Shown: positions 1 through 5,195 of the stretch, one piece after another | Numbering within the stretch: position 1 is the first letter of the stretch | How the letters are laid out: the number at the start of each line of letters is the position of its first letter | NCBI GenBank assembly: GCA_005878995.1 | Contig: VBME01000049.1 | Location: 1-5,583 of the forward strand | DNA length: 5,583 nt | Reading direction: 5' to 3' | Source: Methanobacteriota archaeon | Lineage (GTDB): Archaea > Thermoplasmatota > Thermoplasmata > RBG-16-68-12 | Translations under genes and position numbers: made by a program | Notes under the pieces: generated by a model | Database searches by the model: none | Told to the model about the DNA's origin: nothing | Seen by the model: only the letters and a program-made list of their open reading frames with translations

Positions 1-42
1 CGGACCCGCGGGCAGCCGCTCACGTCGCGACGCGGATACGTC

Positions 43-591
43 ATGTCGATCGCCTTGCTCGCAGGCGCGACCGTCTTCATCAACATCCTCCTCACCCCGT
101 ATCGCCCCTCGGTCTGGCACCTCCTCGGAGCCGCGGCCGCCGTCGCGTTCCTCGTTTGGGCCGCGAAGAAGTACGCAGGCCTGCTCTGGGCCCGGCTGCC
201 CTCGAGAAAGGATCCGCATTCCCCGCGCGTCTATGCGCTCGCGGGATTCGGTTTCCTGATGGGATCCTTCCTCCTCTACGGCGGAGGGCCGTTCTTCGGA
301 GTCATCCCCGCCATCACGATCCTCGAAGGGGCCGCCGTCCTCATGGGCGTCATGCTCCTCGTGCGCCGCACCTCCGACGATCCGGCGAGGTGGGCCCGGC
401 AGCGCTTCGCCTTCGTCGCCGGGGCCATGGGCTTCCTGATTGTCCTGGCGGCGTTCCTGGAACTTGCGGGGTGGCGGGGCATGGGCGTCGTCGGAGCCGC
501 GTTCACGTTCCTCTTGATCCGGCTCTATCGCCGTTTGTCCGGGGCGATCGAGGTGGGCGCCATCGTCCCCCTCACACCCCCAACACTGTAA
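43..591 (+). CDS. Multi-pass membrane protein of unknown function (possibly 5'-incomplete)
   Basis: I do not recognise a family. The 182-residue product is almost entirely hydrophobic, with about six likely membrane segments near residues 1-17, 24-42, 64-80, 88-107, 121-141 and 145-161. They are joined by short basic loops (AKKYAG, PSRKDPHS, VRRTSDDPARWARQR) that suggest cytoplasmic turns. No catalytic motif is visible. The reading frame stays open from base 1 (RTRGQPLTSRRGYV before the Met), and no TATA-like box lies 26-31 bases before ATG 43, unlike other genes here. The true start may therefore be outside the window, or the gene may be internal to an operon. ATG 43 is kept because it is the only Met before the first membrane segment. 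The frame ends at TAA, 54 bases before the DinB-like gene. I am confident that it is coding and membrane-embedded; the function is unknown. Confidence 0.68.
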   Translation: MSIALLAGATVFINILLTPYRPSVWHLLGAAAAVAFLVWAAKKYAGLLWARLPSRKDPHSPRVYALAGFGFLMGSFLLYGGGPFFGVIPAITILEGAAVLMGVMLLVRRTSDDPARWARQRFAFVAGAMGFLIVLAAFLELAGWRGMGVVGAAFTFLLIRLYRRLSGAIEVGAIVPLTPPTL

Positions 592-600
592 GTTTTCCCC
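592..600 (+). terminator. Possible oligo-T terminator after the membrane protein
   Basis: The sequence GTTTTCCCC directly follows the TAA stop. Archaeal RNA polymerase can terminate at short T-rich tracts without a hairpin, and the next gene has its own promoter, so termination here would make sense. Four T residues is a weak signal, so this is only a candidate. Confidence 0.2.
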
Positions 601-613
601 AACCCGCGGAACT

Positions 614-620
614 CTTTATG
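614..620 (+). promoter_or_regulatory. TATA box of the DinB-like gene
   Basis: CTTTATG is an AT-rich island in a GC-rich 54-base gap. Its TA step lies 28 bases before ATG 646, the distance at which archaeal TBP/TFB would place transcription start at or next to the start codon. There is no Shine-Dalgarno sequence before the ATG, consistent with a leaderless mRNA. The same arrangement recurs at three other genes in the window. Confidence 0.55.
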
Positions 621-645
621 CCGTCGGCCGCGGTTCGCGGTCTCC

Positions 646-1164
646 ATGGTGAGCATCGCTGACTTCCGCGACATCTACGAGTACAACTGGCGGGTCCTCC
701 GCGACTTTTGTGATGCCCTCGCGAAATTGCCGGAGGACGAACTCCTGAAGAACCGCGAGGCGACGCACGAATCCCTGAAGAACATCTTCCATCACATCCT
801 CTCGGTCCATGACGGTTGGCTGAACGTGACCGCGCAGGGCGCGTCCGCGGATCCCGTGATGCGGGAGAAAGACTTCGACGAGGTCCGGACGATGGAGTCG
901 CTACGAGGGTACATGGAGAAAATCATCGCGAAAGAGAAACGATTCCTCTCGAAGCTCACAGATAAGGAGCTCGACCGCGGCGTCCAACCGGAGTGGAAGA
1001 CCCGTCCGCATCCGCTCCGCGACGCGTTGATGCAGGTGACCTTCGAGCAGGCGCACCACACGGGCGAACTGATCGCTCTGCTCTGGCAAATCGACGTTGA
1101 GCCACCGGAGATGACCTGGATCGATGTGCGCCTCGTGATCAAGGGCGATTCGGAGCCCTCATAG
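646..1164 (+). CDS. DinB/YfiT-like putative metal-binding protein
   Basis: The 172-residue product has the size and helical character of the DinB/YfiT four-helix-bundle superfamily, members of which bind a divalent metal; some are thiol-dependent transferases. The first hallmark is IFHHILSVHDGWL (residues 48-59), where H50 and W58 match the family's H-x7-W pattern. The second is FEQAHHTGELIALLWQ (133-148), which corresponds to the usual HxxHH-G-(Q/E)-(I/L) motif. Predicted ligands are H50 and H138, with E134 at the position where His is common. H137 is also present. There is no signal peptide or membrane segment, so it is probably cytoplasmic. ATG 646 is chosen because it sits 28 bases after a TATA-like box and begins just before the first predicted helix. 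Its stop (TAG 1162-1164) overlaps the stop of the convergent gene. The substrate cannot be told from sequence. The superfamily call is fairly secure; the reaction is not. Confidence 0.85.
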   Translation: MVSIADFRDIYEYNWRVLRDFCDALAKLPEDELLKNREATHESLKNIFHHILSVHDGWLNVTAQGASADPVMREKDFDEVRTMESLRGYMEKIIAKEKRFLSKLTDKELDRGVQPEWKTRPHPLRDALMQVTFEQAHHTGELIALLWQIDVEPPEMTWIDVRLVIKGDSEPS

Positions 1165-2757
1165 GAAGAGTCGGCTCGTCATCGCCTGCAAACCGGAGAA
1201 CTCGCTCGGATCCCCGGTCCACTTGGCCATAGAAGGGCCGTAGCGACGCTCCGCCCGCTCCAAGAAGATCCGCATCTCCTCCTGGACCTCGACGGGCGGT
1301 TTGCCCGTGATTGCGACCGCGAGGATGAACTTGGGACTCCGCTCGATGACGATGGTCCGGTCGCCGAGCTCGAGACGACGCAACTCGTCCGCGCCGACCG
1401 CGAACGACACGCGCGCGAAGTTCATGATCGCTGTGAGCATCCCGGCCATGACGTCGGGATCGATCTCCGCGCCTTCGGAGCGGCTCGCATGGGTCAGGAG
1501 GAGACCGCCCCCCTCGATCACGAAGACGTCCTCGACCTCGTAGCCAATCTTCTCGGGAACCGCGAGAGGCTCGAAGTCCCGATCGAGGACGGTGGCGGTT
1601 GCCTCGTCGAGTGCCCGTGGGTCGGCGCTCGCCAGGAGCACCCCGTCGCCCGCGGTGACGAGGTCTCTCAACGTATTCAGGAGACGCACGACTCGCGCCG
1701 CCGCCAGGTAATTGGAGAGGTACTCGATGCCCTCGAGCGCGACGACGGCTTTGGGCTGAGAAGCAACAAACTCGCGCACGAGCCGTTCGAGCAGCTCCGG
1801 GTTCGTCGGCGGGACCCGGTTCTGGCCCACGGCCGACGTGAGCCACAGGATGGGAGTGGTTGGGATATCGTAATCGTCGCGGACCTCGGTCGGCGTCCGT
1901 CGGGTGATGACGAGTCCCAGCGAGCCGAGGCGGACGGCCTCGGCCGCCGCGAGGAACACGAGGCGCGGCCGGCGCTCCCGGATCGCGTATCCGTGCCCCG
2001 GTTTGAGGGCGAACCGCCGCGGCACGCCCACCGGTTCCTCTTTCTGCGGCGTCACCACGAACATCTGGTAGCGCACGACCGCGACGACGAAGAGTGCCGC
2101 CATCGTGAACGCGGTGATCGTCAGGTAGGGGGGCGGGTACGTTTCCGTGAAGATTCGCAAGTACGCGTACGACTCGGCGCCCGTTCCGTGAATCGCGACG
2201 CCCGCCGCCATCAGCATCGCCTGCTTCCGCACGATCGGATCCTTGTTCCGGATCAAGGTGCGGATGAGGACCGCGAGGGCCGTCGACATGAAGAGCGTCG
2301 CGAACAGGGCGAGGCTCCCCCGGGCCCAGACGTCCTCGATGACGACGCCGATGCCCCCGTATTGGTTCCCGACGGTCGTGACCTGCACCGTGACTCCGAT
2401 CGCGACGACGAGGAGCGATACCTGGAGGAACAGGTTCACGAGACGGCGCCGCATGATCTCGAAGCCGAGGAAGTACTGGCCGATGAACGAGGCGGTGAAG
2501 CCGACCGCGAGCATGTGGAAGAAGTAGAAGAGACGGGCGATCGCGAGCGGCCCCGAATTCGAGCCGTAGTAGTCCAACGTCGACGTCCGCAGGAGATAGG
2601 CGAACGTCCCCGCGAGGACGAAGAACACCATCGCCACCACGAACGTGTCGCCCGCCCGGCGGTTCGGGATTTTCCGGACGACGTACCCGGCGACGAGGAG
2701 CGCGAGGGAGCTGCTTCCCACCGAGATGAGAGAGTACCACTGGGAGGCTTCGACCAT
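1159..2757 (-). CDS. 7-TM membrane protein with DUF835 and C-terminal Roadblock/longin-like module
   Basis: The 532-residue product has three parts. Residues 1-230 hold seven hydrophobic segments (about 9-28, 37-56, 70-96, 106-128, 146-168, 180-200, 211-229), like the 7-TM sensor regions of some signalling proteins. Residues about 252-398 look like DUF835: alternating strands and helices with a Walker-B-like strand AVVALEGIEYLSNYL (337-351), then a long helix and the strand GVLLASADP (372-380). I see no P-loop, so ATP hydrolysis is not predicted. Residues about 405-515 (VEDVFVIEGGGLLLTHAS, then MLTAIMNFARVSF, then GDRTIVIER) have a strand-strand-helix-three strands-helix order, as in Roadblock/longin regulatory folds; this is inference. 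The frame is also open upstream to a TTG at 2823. ATG 2757 is preferred because a TATA box lies 30 bases before it and the TTG start would add 22 residues encoded across the promoter. A role as a membrane receptor or regulatory scaffold is likely, with unknown ligand. Confidence 0.87.
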   Translation of the reverse strand: MVEASQWYSLISVGSSSLALLVAGYVVRKIPNRRAGDTFVVAMVFFVLAGTFAYLLRTSTLDYYGSNSGPLAIARLFYFFHMLAVGFTASFIGQYFLGFEIMRRRLVNLFLQVSLLVVAIGVTVQVTTVGNQYGGIGVVIEDVWARGSLALFATLFMSTALAVLIRTLIRNKDPIVRKQAMLMAAGVAIHGTGAESYAYLRIFTETYPPPYLTITAFTMAALFVVAVVRYQMFVVTPQKEEPVGVPRRFALKPGHGYAIRERRPRLVFLAAAEAVRLGSLGLVITRRTPTEVRDDYDIPTTPILWLTSAVGQNRVPPTNPELLERLVREFVASQPKAVVALEGIEYLSNYLAAARVVRLLNTLRDLVTAGDGVLLASADPRALDEATATVLDRDFEPLAVPEKIGYEVEDVFVIEGGGLLLTHASRSEGAEIDPDVMAGMLTAIMNFARVSFAVGADELRRLELGDRTIVIERSPKFILAVAITGKPPVEVQEEMRIFLERAERRYGPSMAKWTGDPSEFSGLQAMTSRLFL

Positions 2758-2773
2758 CTGCCCCCCGCGGCGT

Positions 2774-2807
2774 ACTTTGGGGAGCGTAAAAGCCCTTTCC
2801 CCAAAGT
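2774..2807. repeat. Perfect 10-bp inverted repeat centred on a TATA box (operator candidate)
   Basis: The left arm ACTTTGGGGA (2774-2783) and the right arm TCCCCAAAGT (2798-2807) are exact reverse complements, separated by 14 bases. The midpoint (2790.5) falls almost on the centre of the minus-strand TATA box at 2786-2792, so a dimeric DNA-binding protein holding both arms would cover the promoter of the 7-TM gene. The symmetry and position favour an operator. A transcribed hairpin is possible only if transcription starts further upstream. Confidence 0.6.
2786..2792 (-). promoter_or_regulatory. TATA box of the 7-TM/DUF835 gene
   Basis: On the minus strand this reads CTTTTAC. Its TA step is 30 bases before ATG 2757, giving a leaderless or nearly leaderless mRNA. 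A purine-rich GGGAAAGGG stretch lies directly upstream, where the TFB recognition element would be. The box is enclosed by the 2774-2807 inverted repeat. Confidence 0.6.
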
Positions 2808-2875
2808 CTCGGATTTGAATCAATCAACCAGCCAAGCCATGGTGCGAGTCATGGTCCGGTTCGATATTCGCCAGA

Positions 2876-2882
2876 CTTTTAG
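2876..2882 (+). promoter_or_regulatory. TATA box of the cupin-SDR operon
   Basis: CTTTTAG lies in a locally AT-rich stretch, with its TA step 26 bases before GTG 2907. It is nearly identical to the divergent box at 2786-2792 and at comparable spacing, which supports both the promoter and the GTG start. No Shine-Dalgarno sequence precedes the GTG. Confidence 0.6.
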
Positions 2883-2906
2883 TATCACCCCCACGTCAGC
2901 GGCTTT

Positions 2907-3275
2907 GTGCCGCGAATCGACGTCGTCCGTGCGAGCGGCCTGAAGAAAGGGAGCTCAACCCGCGGGGTCAGTCGGGCGAAGGCGTTCGAGTCGGCGAACG
3001 TCCTCGTCTCGCGATCGCGACTCGCTGCGAAAGCGGTCTCGGATTGGCACCACCATGGAGCCCGCCACCTCTATGGCTTCCTGGCCTCCGGTCACATGAG
3101 ACTTGAGTATGGACCGAACGGAAGGAAGGTCGCCGATGTGCGGACCGGAGACTTCTTCCACATTCCGCCGGGACTGGTCCACCGCGATGTAAACCCAAGT
3201 CGAGACCGGGGCGTCGTCGTCGTGAGCGTCCTCATCGGGAAAGGGCGGCCCGTTATCAACGTCGACGGCCCTTGA
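2907..3275 (+). CDS. Small single-domain cupin protein
   Basis: The 122-residue product is a single conserved beta-barrel cupin. Motif 2 is exact: G81-x5-P87-x-G89-x2-H92-x3-N96 (GDFFHIPPGLVHRDVN). Motif 1 is the WHHHGARHLYGF stretch (47-58), giving H48 and H50, with H54 where classical cupins have Glu. The likely metal site is H48/H50/H92, perhaps with H54. There is no signal peptide or membrane segment, so it is cytoplasmic. Cupins of this size include isomerases, dioxygenases and small-molecule sensors, and sequence alone does not choose among them. GTG 2907 is taken as the start because it lies 26 bases after the TATA step; the next in-frame ATG would remove motif 1. The gene is followed after 9 bases by an SDR, so the two probably act on related compounds or under the same condition. 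Confidence 0.85.
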   Translation: MPRIDVVRASGLKKGSSTRGVSRAKAFESANVLVSRSRLAAKAVSDWHHHGARHLYGFLASGHMRLEYGPNGRKVADVRTGDFFHIPPGLVHRDVNPSRDRGVVVVSVLIGKGRPVINVDGP

Positions 3276-3277
3276 GG
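3274..3277 (+). promoter_or_regulatory. Shine-Dalgarno sequence for the SDR gene, overlapping the cupin stop
   Basis: GAGG followed by T (3274-3278) matches the core of the archaeal Shine-Dalgarno sequence. It overlaps the cupin TGA and ends 7 bases before ATG 3285. This fits translation of an internal operon gene by ribosomes arriving from the cupin. A second GAGGA directly abuts the ATG and is too close to act well. Confidence 0.55.
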
Positions 3278-3284
3278 TCGAGGA

Positions 3285-4130
3285 ATGGCCCTGAACGCAA
3301 AGGACCGCGTTTTCGTCGTCACGGGTGCGAACTCCGGCATCGGCAAGGCAACCGCGCTCGGACTCGCCCGCCCAGGGGGGACCGTGGTCATGGCGTGCCG
3401 GAACGCGGATCGTAGCGAGGCGGCGCGGCAGGACATCGTGCGACAGTCGGGGAACGCACACGTCGCCGTCATGATCGTCGATCTCGCCAGCGAGGCGTCG
3501 ACCCGAGCCTTCGCCAAGGAATTCCAGAGGCGGTATCCGCGCCTCGACGCCCTCGTCAACAATGCGGGGGTCTACATGTCACGCCGAGAGGTCACGGCGG
3601 ACGGCCTCGAGCGCACGTTCGAGGTGAATTACCTCTCCGGATTTCTGCTGACGCAGTTGCTCCTCGAGCTCCTGAAGAAATCCGCGCCCTCGCGCGTCGT
3701 GAACGTGTCATCGAGTGCGCACCGGGGCGGGCGAATCCGGTTCGACGACCTCCAAGGCGAACGCCGCTACGGTGGCTTCCGTGCTTACGGGCAGTCAAAG
3801 CTCGCGCAAGTCTTGTTCACGCAGGAGCTCGCTCGGCGCCTCGAGGGCACCGGGGTCACGGTGAATGCGTGCCATCCGGGCGTCATCCGCACGAACCTCG
3901 CCATGGGTGGCTCGTCGGTCGTCGTCCGATTCGGCAAGCTGTTCTTGAGGGGCCCCGCCAAAGGCGCCGAGACGCCAATCTACCTTGCGACCTCGCCCGA
4001 GGTCGAAGGCATCTCCGGGAAGTACTTCGTCAGGAACCAGGTCCTGGCGCCGTCCGCGAGAGCCCAAGACCCGGCGGTCGCCCGTCGACTTTTCGAGGTC
4101 AGCATGGAGCTCGCGCATCTCTCCGCATGA
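3285..4130 (+). CDS. Short-chain dehydrogenase/reductase, retinol-dehydrogenase-like
   Basis: The 281-residue product is a complete classical SDR that should oxidise an alcohol or reduce a carbonyl with NADP(H) or NAD(H). The cofactor motif TGANSGIG covers residues 13-20. R39 in ACRN follows the second strand, where a basic residue usually favours NADPH. D66 (IVDLAS) contacts adenine and NNAG is at 92-95. The catalytic set is N115, S143 (VNVSSSAH), Y168 and K172 (YGQSK). The pattern of VNVSSSAHRGGRI, the LQGE segment (157-160), FTQELARRL, the HPG after the active site, and GAETPIYLATSPEVEGISGKYF near the C-terminus is that of the RDH11/12/WWOX-like SDR group. No membrane anchor is present, unlike animal RDHs, so it should be soluble. 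In prokaryotes such proteins rarely use retinoids; the substrate is unknown. It is co-transcribed with the upstream cupin and is followed 57 bases later by a gene with its own promoter. Confidence 0.93.
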   Translation: MALNAKDRVFVVTGANSGIGKATALGLARPGGTVVMACRNADRSEAARQDIVRQSGNAHVAVMIVDLASEASTRAFAKEFQRRYPRLDALVNNAGVYMSRREVTADGLERTFEVNYLSGFLLTQLLLELLKKSAPSRVVNVSSSAHRGGRIRFDDLQGERRYGGFRAYGQSKLAQVLFTQELARRLEGTGVTVNACHPGVIRTNLAMGGSSVVVRFGKLFLRGPAKGAETPIYLATSPEVEGISGKYFVRNQVLAPSARAQDPAVARRLFEVSMELAHLSA

Positions 4131-4151
4131 TGGCAAGGCTCCGCACCGGAA

Positions 4152-4159
4152 CCCTTATG
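4152..4159 (+). promoter_or_regulatory. TATA-like box of the nucleotide-sugar epimerase gene
   Basis: CCCTTATG lies in the 57-base gap after the SDR, with its TA step 31 bases before ATG 4188. From GTG 4173 the distance would be only 16 bases, too short for archaeal initiation at that codon. The box therefore also argues for the ATG start. Confidence 0.45.
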
Positions 4160-4187
4160 GCGGGCTCCTTCCGTGCCGCGCGGGCCC

Positions 4188-5132
4188 ATGGAAGGGAAGC
4201 GGGTCCTCGTCACGGGTGGCGCCGGGTTCATCGGCTCCCACCTCGTCGAGCGGCTCGGGGCGCGCAACGAAGTCACGGTCCTCGATGATCTCTCGACGGG
4301 GTCGCTCCGGAACCTCGCGGCCGTCCCCGGCGAGCTTCATGTGAAACGAGCGTCCATCCTCGACACGGATGTTGTCGCCCCCGCCATGGCCGGGCAGGAC
4401 GTCGTCTATCACCTTGCCGCCAAGACCTCCGTGCCGGAGAGCGTCGCCAAGCCCGACGCGTACTGGCGGACCAACGTCGAAGGCACGTTGACCATCCTCA
4501 AGGCCGCCGCCGACGCCCGCGTCCGCCGGGTCGTATTCACGTCGAGCGCTGCCGTGTACGGCACATCCGAGGTGAACCCGAAGGTCGAGACGATGCGGCC
4601 CGCGCCCGCGTCGCCCTACGCCACGACGAAGATGGTCGGAGAGTTCGCGTGCGTCGAGATTGCTTCCCTGAAGGGTCTCGCGACGGTCGCCGTCCGAGTC
4701 TTCAACGCGTACGGGCCGCGGCAAGATCCGACCTCGGCCTATGCGGGCGTCATCGCGAAGTTCTGCACGGCCTTCGCCGCGGGCAAACCGATCGAGATCC
4801 ACGGCGACGGCCAGCAGACGCGGGACTTCCTGTACGTCGGAGACCTCGCGGAGGCCCTCGAACTTGCAGGGGAAGGACCTGTCGCCGACCAAGTCCTGAA
4901 CCTCGGTTCGGGAAAGGCGACGTCCGTCAACGAGGTCGCCCGCGTCCTCTCGGAGATCACGCACACGTCGCCCCGCATGGCGCACAAGCGCCCTCGGGAC
5001 GGGGACATCCGTCACTCCCTCGCGGATATCGGAAAGGCGCGGGAGAAGCTCGGGTTCCGGCCGCGGACCTCGTTACGGGAGGGGCTCGAGAAGACCCTTG
5101 CCTTTTTCCGGACGGAAGGAACGCCGGCCTAG
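4188..5132 (+). CDS. NAD-dependent nucleotide-sugar epimerase/dehydratase, GalE-like extended SDR
   Basis: The 314-residue product has the length of a complete extended SDR acting on UDP- or dTDP-sugars; the closest visible type is UDP-glucose/UDP-GlcNAc 4-epimerase. The NAD motif GGAGFIG is at residues 10-16, acidic D33-D34 follow the second strand, and D59 (ILD) would contact adenine. HLAAKTSV (75-82) is the family's fourth-strand motif. The catalytic set is S120 (TSSAAVYG), Y144 and K148 (SPYATTK). FNAYGPRQDP (172-181) and HGDGQQTRDFLYVGDLA (205-221) are the sugar-nucleotide motifs. The C-terminus has the usual NLGSGKATSVNEVA and KLGFRPRTSLREGLEKTL segments. ATG 4188 is preferred to the in-frame GTG 4173 because it starts right at MEGKRVLVTGG and fits the upstream TATA spacing. 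It probably supplies sugars for surface glycans or protein glycosylation. The specificity (Glc/Gal, GlcNAc/GalNAc or uronic acids) cannot be settled. Confidence 0.93.
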   Translation: MEGKRVLVTGGAGFIGSHLVERLGARNEVTVLDDLSTGSLRNLAAVPGELHVKRASILDTDVVAPAMAGQDVVYHLAAKTSVPESVAKPDAYWRTNVEGTLTILKAAADARVRRVVFTSSAAVYGTSEVNPKVETMRPAPASPYATTKMVGEFACVEIASLKGLATVAVRVFNAYGPRQDPTSAYAGVIAKFCTAFAAGKPIEIHGDGQQTRDFLYVGDLAEALELAGEGPVADQVLNLGSGKATSVNEVARVLSEITHTSPRMAHKRPRDGDIRHSLADIGKAREKLGFRPRTSLREGLEKTLAFFRTEGTPA

Positions 5133-5148
5133 CGGGGCCTAGGCCGCT
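5131..5148. repeat. Imperfect palindrome at the epimerase stop
   Basis: GGCCTAGGCC (5136-5145) is a perfect 10-bp palindrome. With two G bases bulged, outer AGC (5131-5133) and GCT (5146-5148) also pair. It begins inside the TAG stop of the epimerase and has no loop, so it would have to open its centre to form a hairpin. A role in 3'-end formation is possible but weak. Confidence 0.25.
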
Positions 5149-5153
5149 GACCC

Positions 5154-5186
5154 GGAAAAGGAGGAAAGAGGGCGGGCACGCCCTCT
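5154..5186 (-). terminator. Hairpin plus pyrimidine tract terminating the minus-strand gene
   Basis: AGAGGGCG (5167-5174) and CGCCCTCT (5179-5186) form a perfect 8-bp stem with a 4-base loop. Read on the minus strand, the stem begins 9 bases after the TGA of the coiled-coil gene and is followed by TTCCTCCTTTTCC (5166-5154). A GC-rich hairpin followed by a T-rich tract looks like a terminator for that gene. On the plus strand no T-run follows, so it may only protect the epimerase 3' end or act as a barrier between the convergent genes. Confidence 0.45.
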
Positions 5187-5195
5187 ACCGTTCGC

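Noticed and set aside
628..640. CCGCG-gtt-CGCGG inverted repeat before the DinB-like gene
   Set aside because: A five-base GC arm is expected by chance in such GC-rich DNA, and it lies upstream of the inferred transcription start.
156..662. Plus-strand frame overlapping the first membrane protein
   Set aside because: Arg/Pro/His-rich composition with no motif. The frame starting at 43 has a coherent membrane pattern.
1139..2827. Second minus-strand frame of 562 codons over the same region
   Set aside because: The product is Arg/Pro/Gly-rich without motifs and overlaps the real gene in another frame; it is a GC-rich shadow.
2863..2886. GATA-N16-TATC symmetry around the cupin TATA box
   Set aside because: Four-base arms are too short to support an operator, unlike the ten-base arms at the divergent promoter.
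1489..2943. Plus-strand open frame of 484 codons opposite the 7-TM gene
   Set aside because: Its product is a low-complexity Arg/Glu/Asp/His-rich sequence with no domain, as expected from the complement of a GC-rich gene. The minus-strand frame has clear membrane helices and DUF835 features.
4173..4187. GTG 4173 as start of the epimerase
   Set aside because: It adds only MPRGP before the conserved MEGKRVLVTGG and lies 16 bases from the TATA-like box, too close for initiation there.
4155..5015. Minus-strand frame of 286 codons opposite the epimerase
   Set aside because: Asp/Arg/Gly-rich antisense shadow; the plus strand carries every epimerase motif.
5101..5108. CCTTTTTC run as a terminator of the epimerase
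   Set aside because: It lies inside the coding sequence, encoding AFF near the C-terminus. It might contribute to 3'-end formation but cannot be called from sequence alone.
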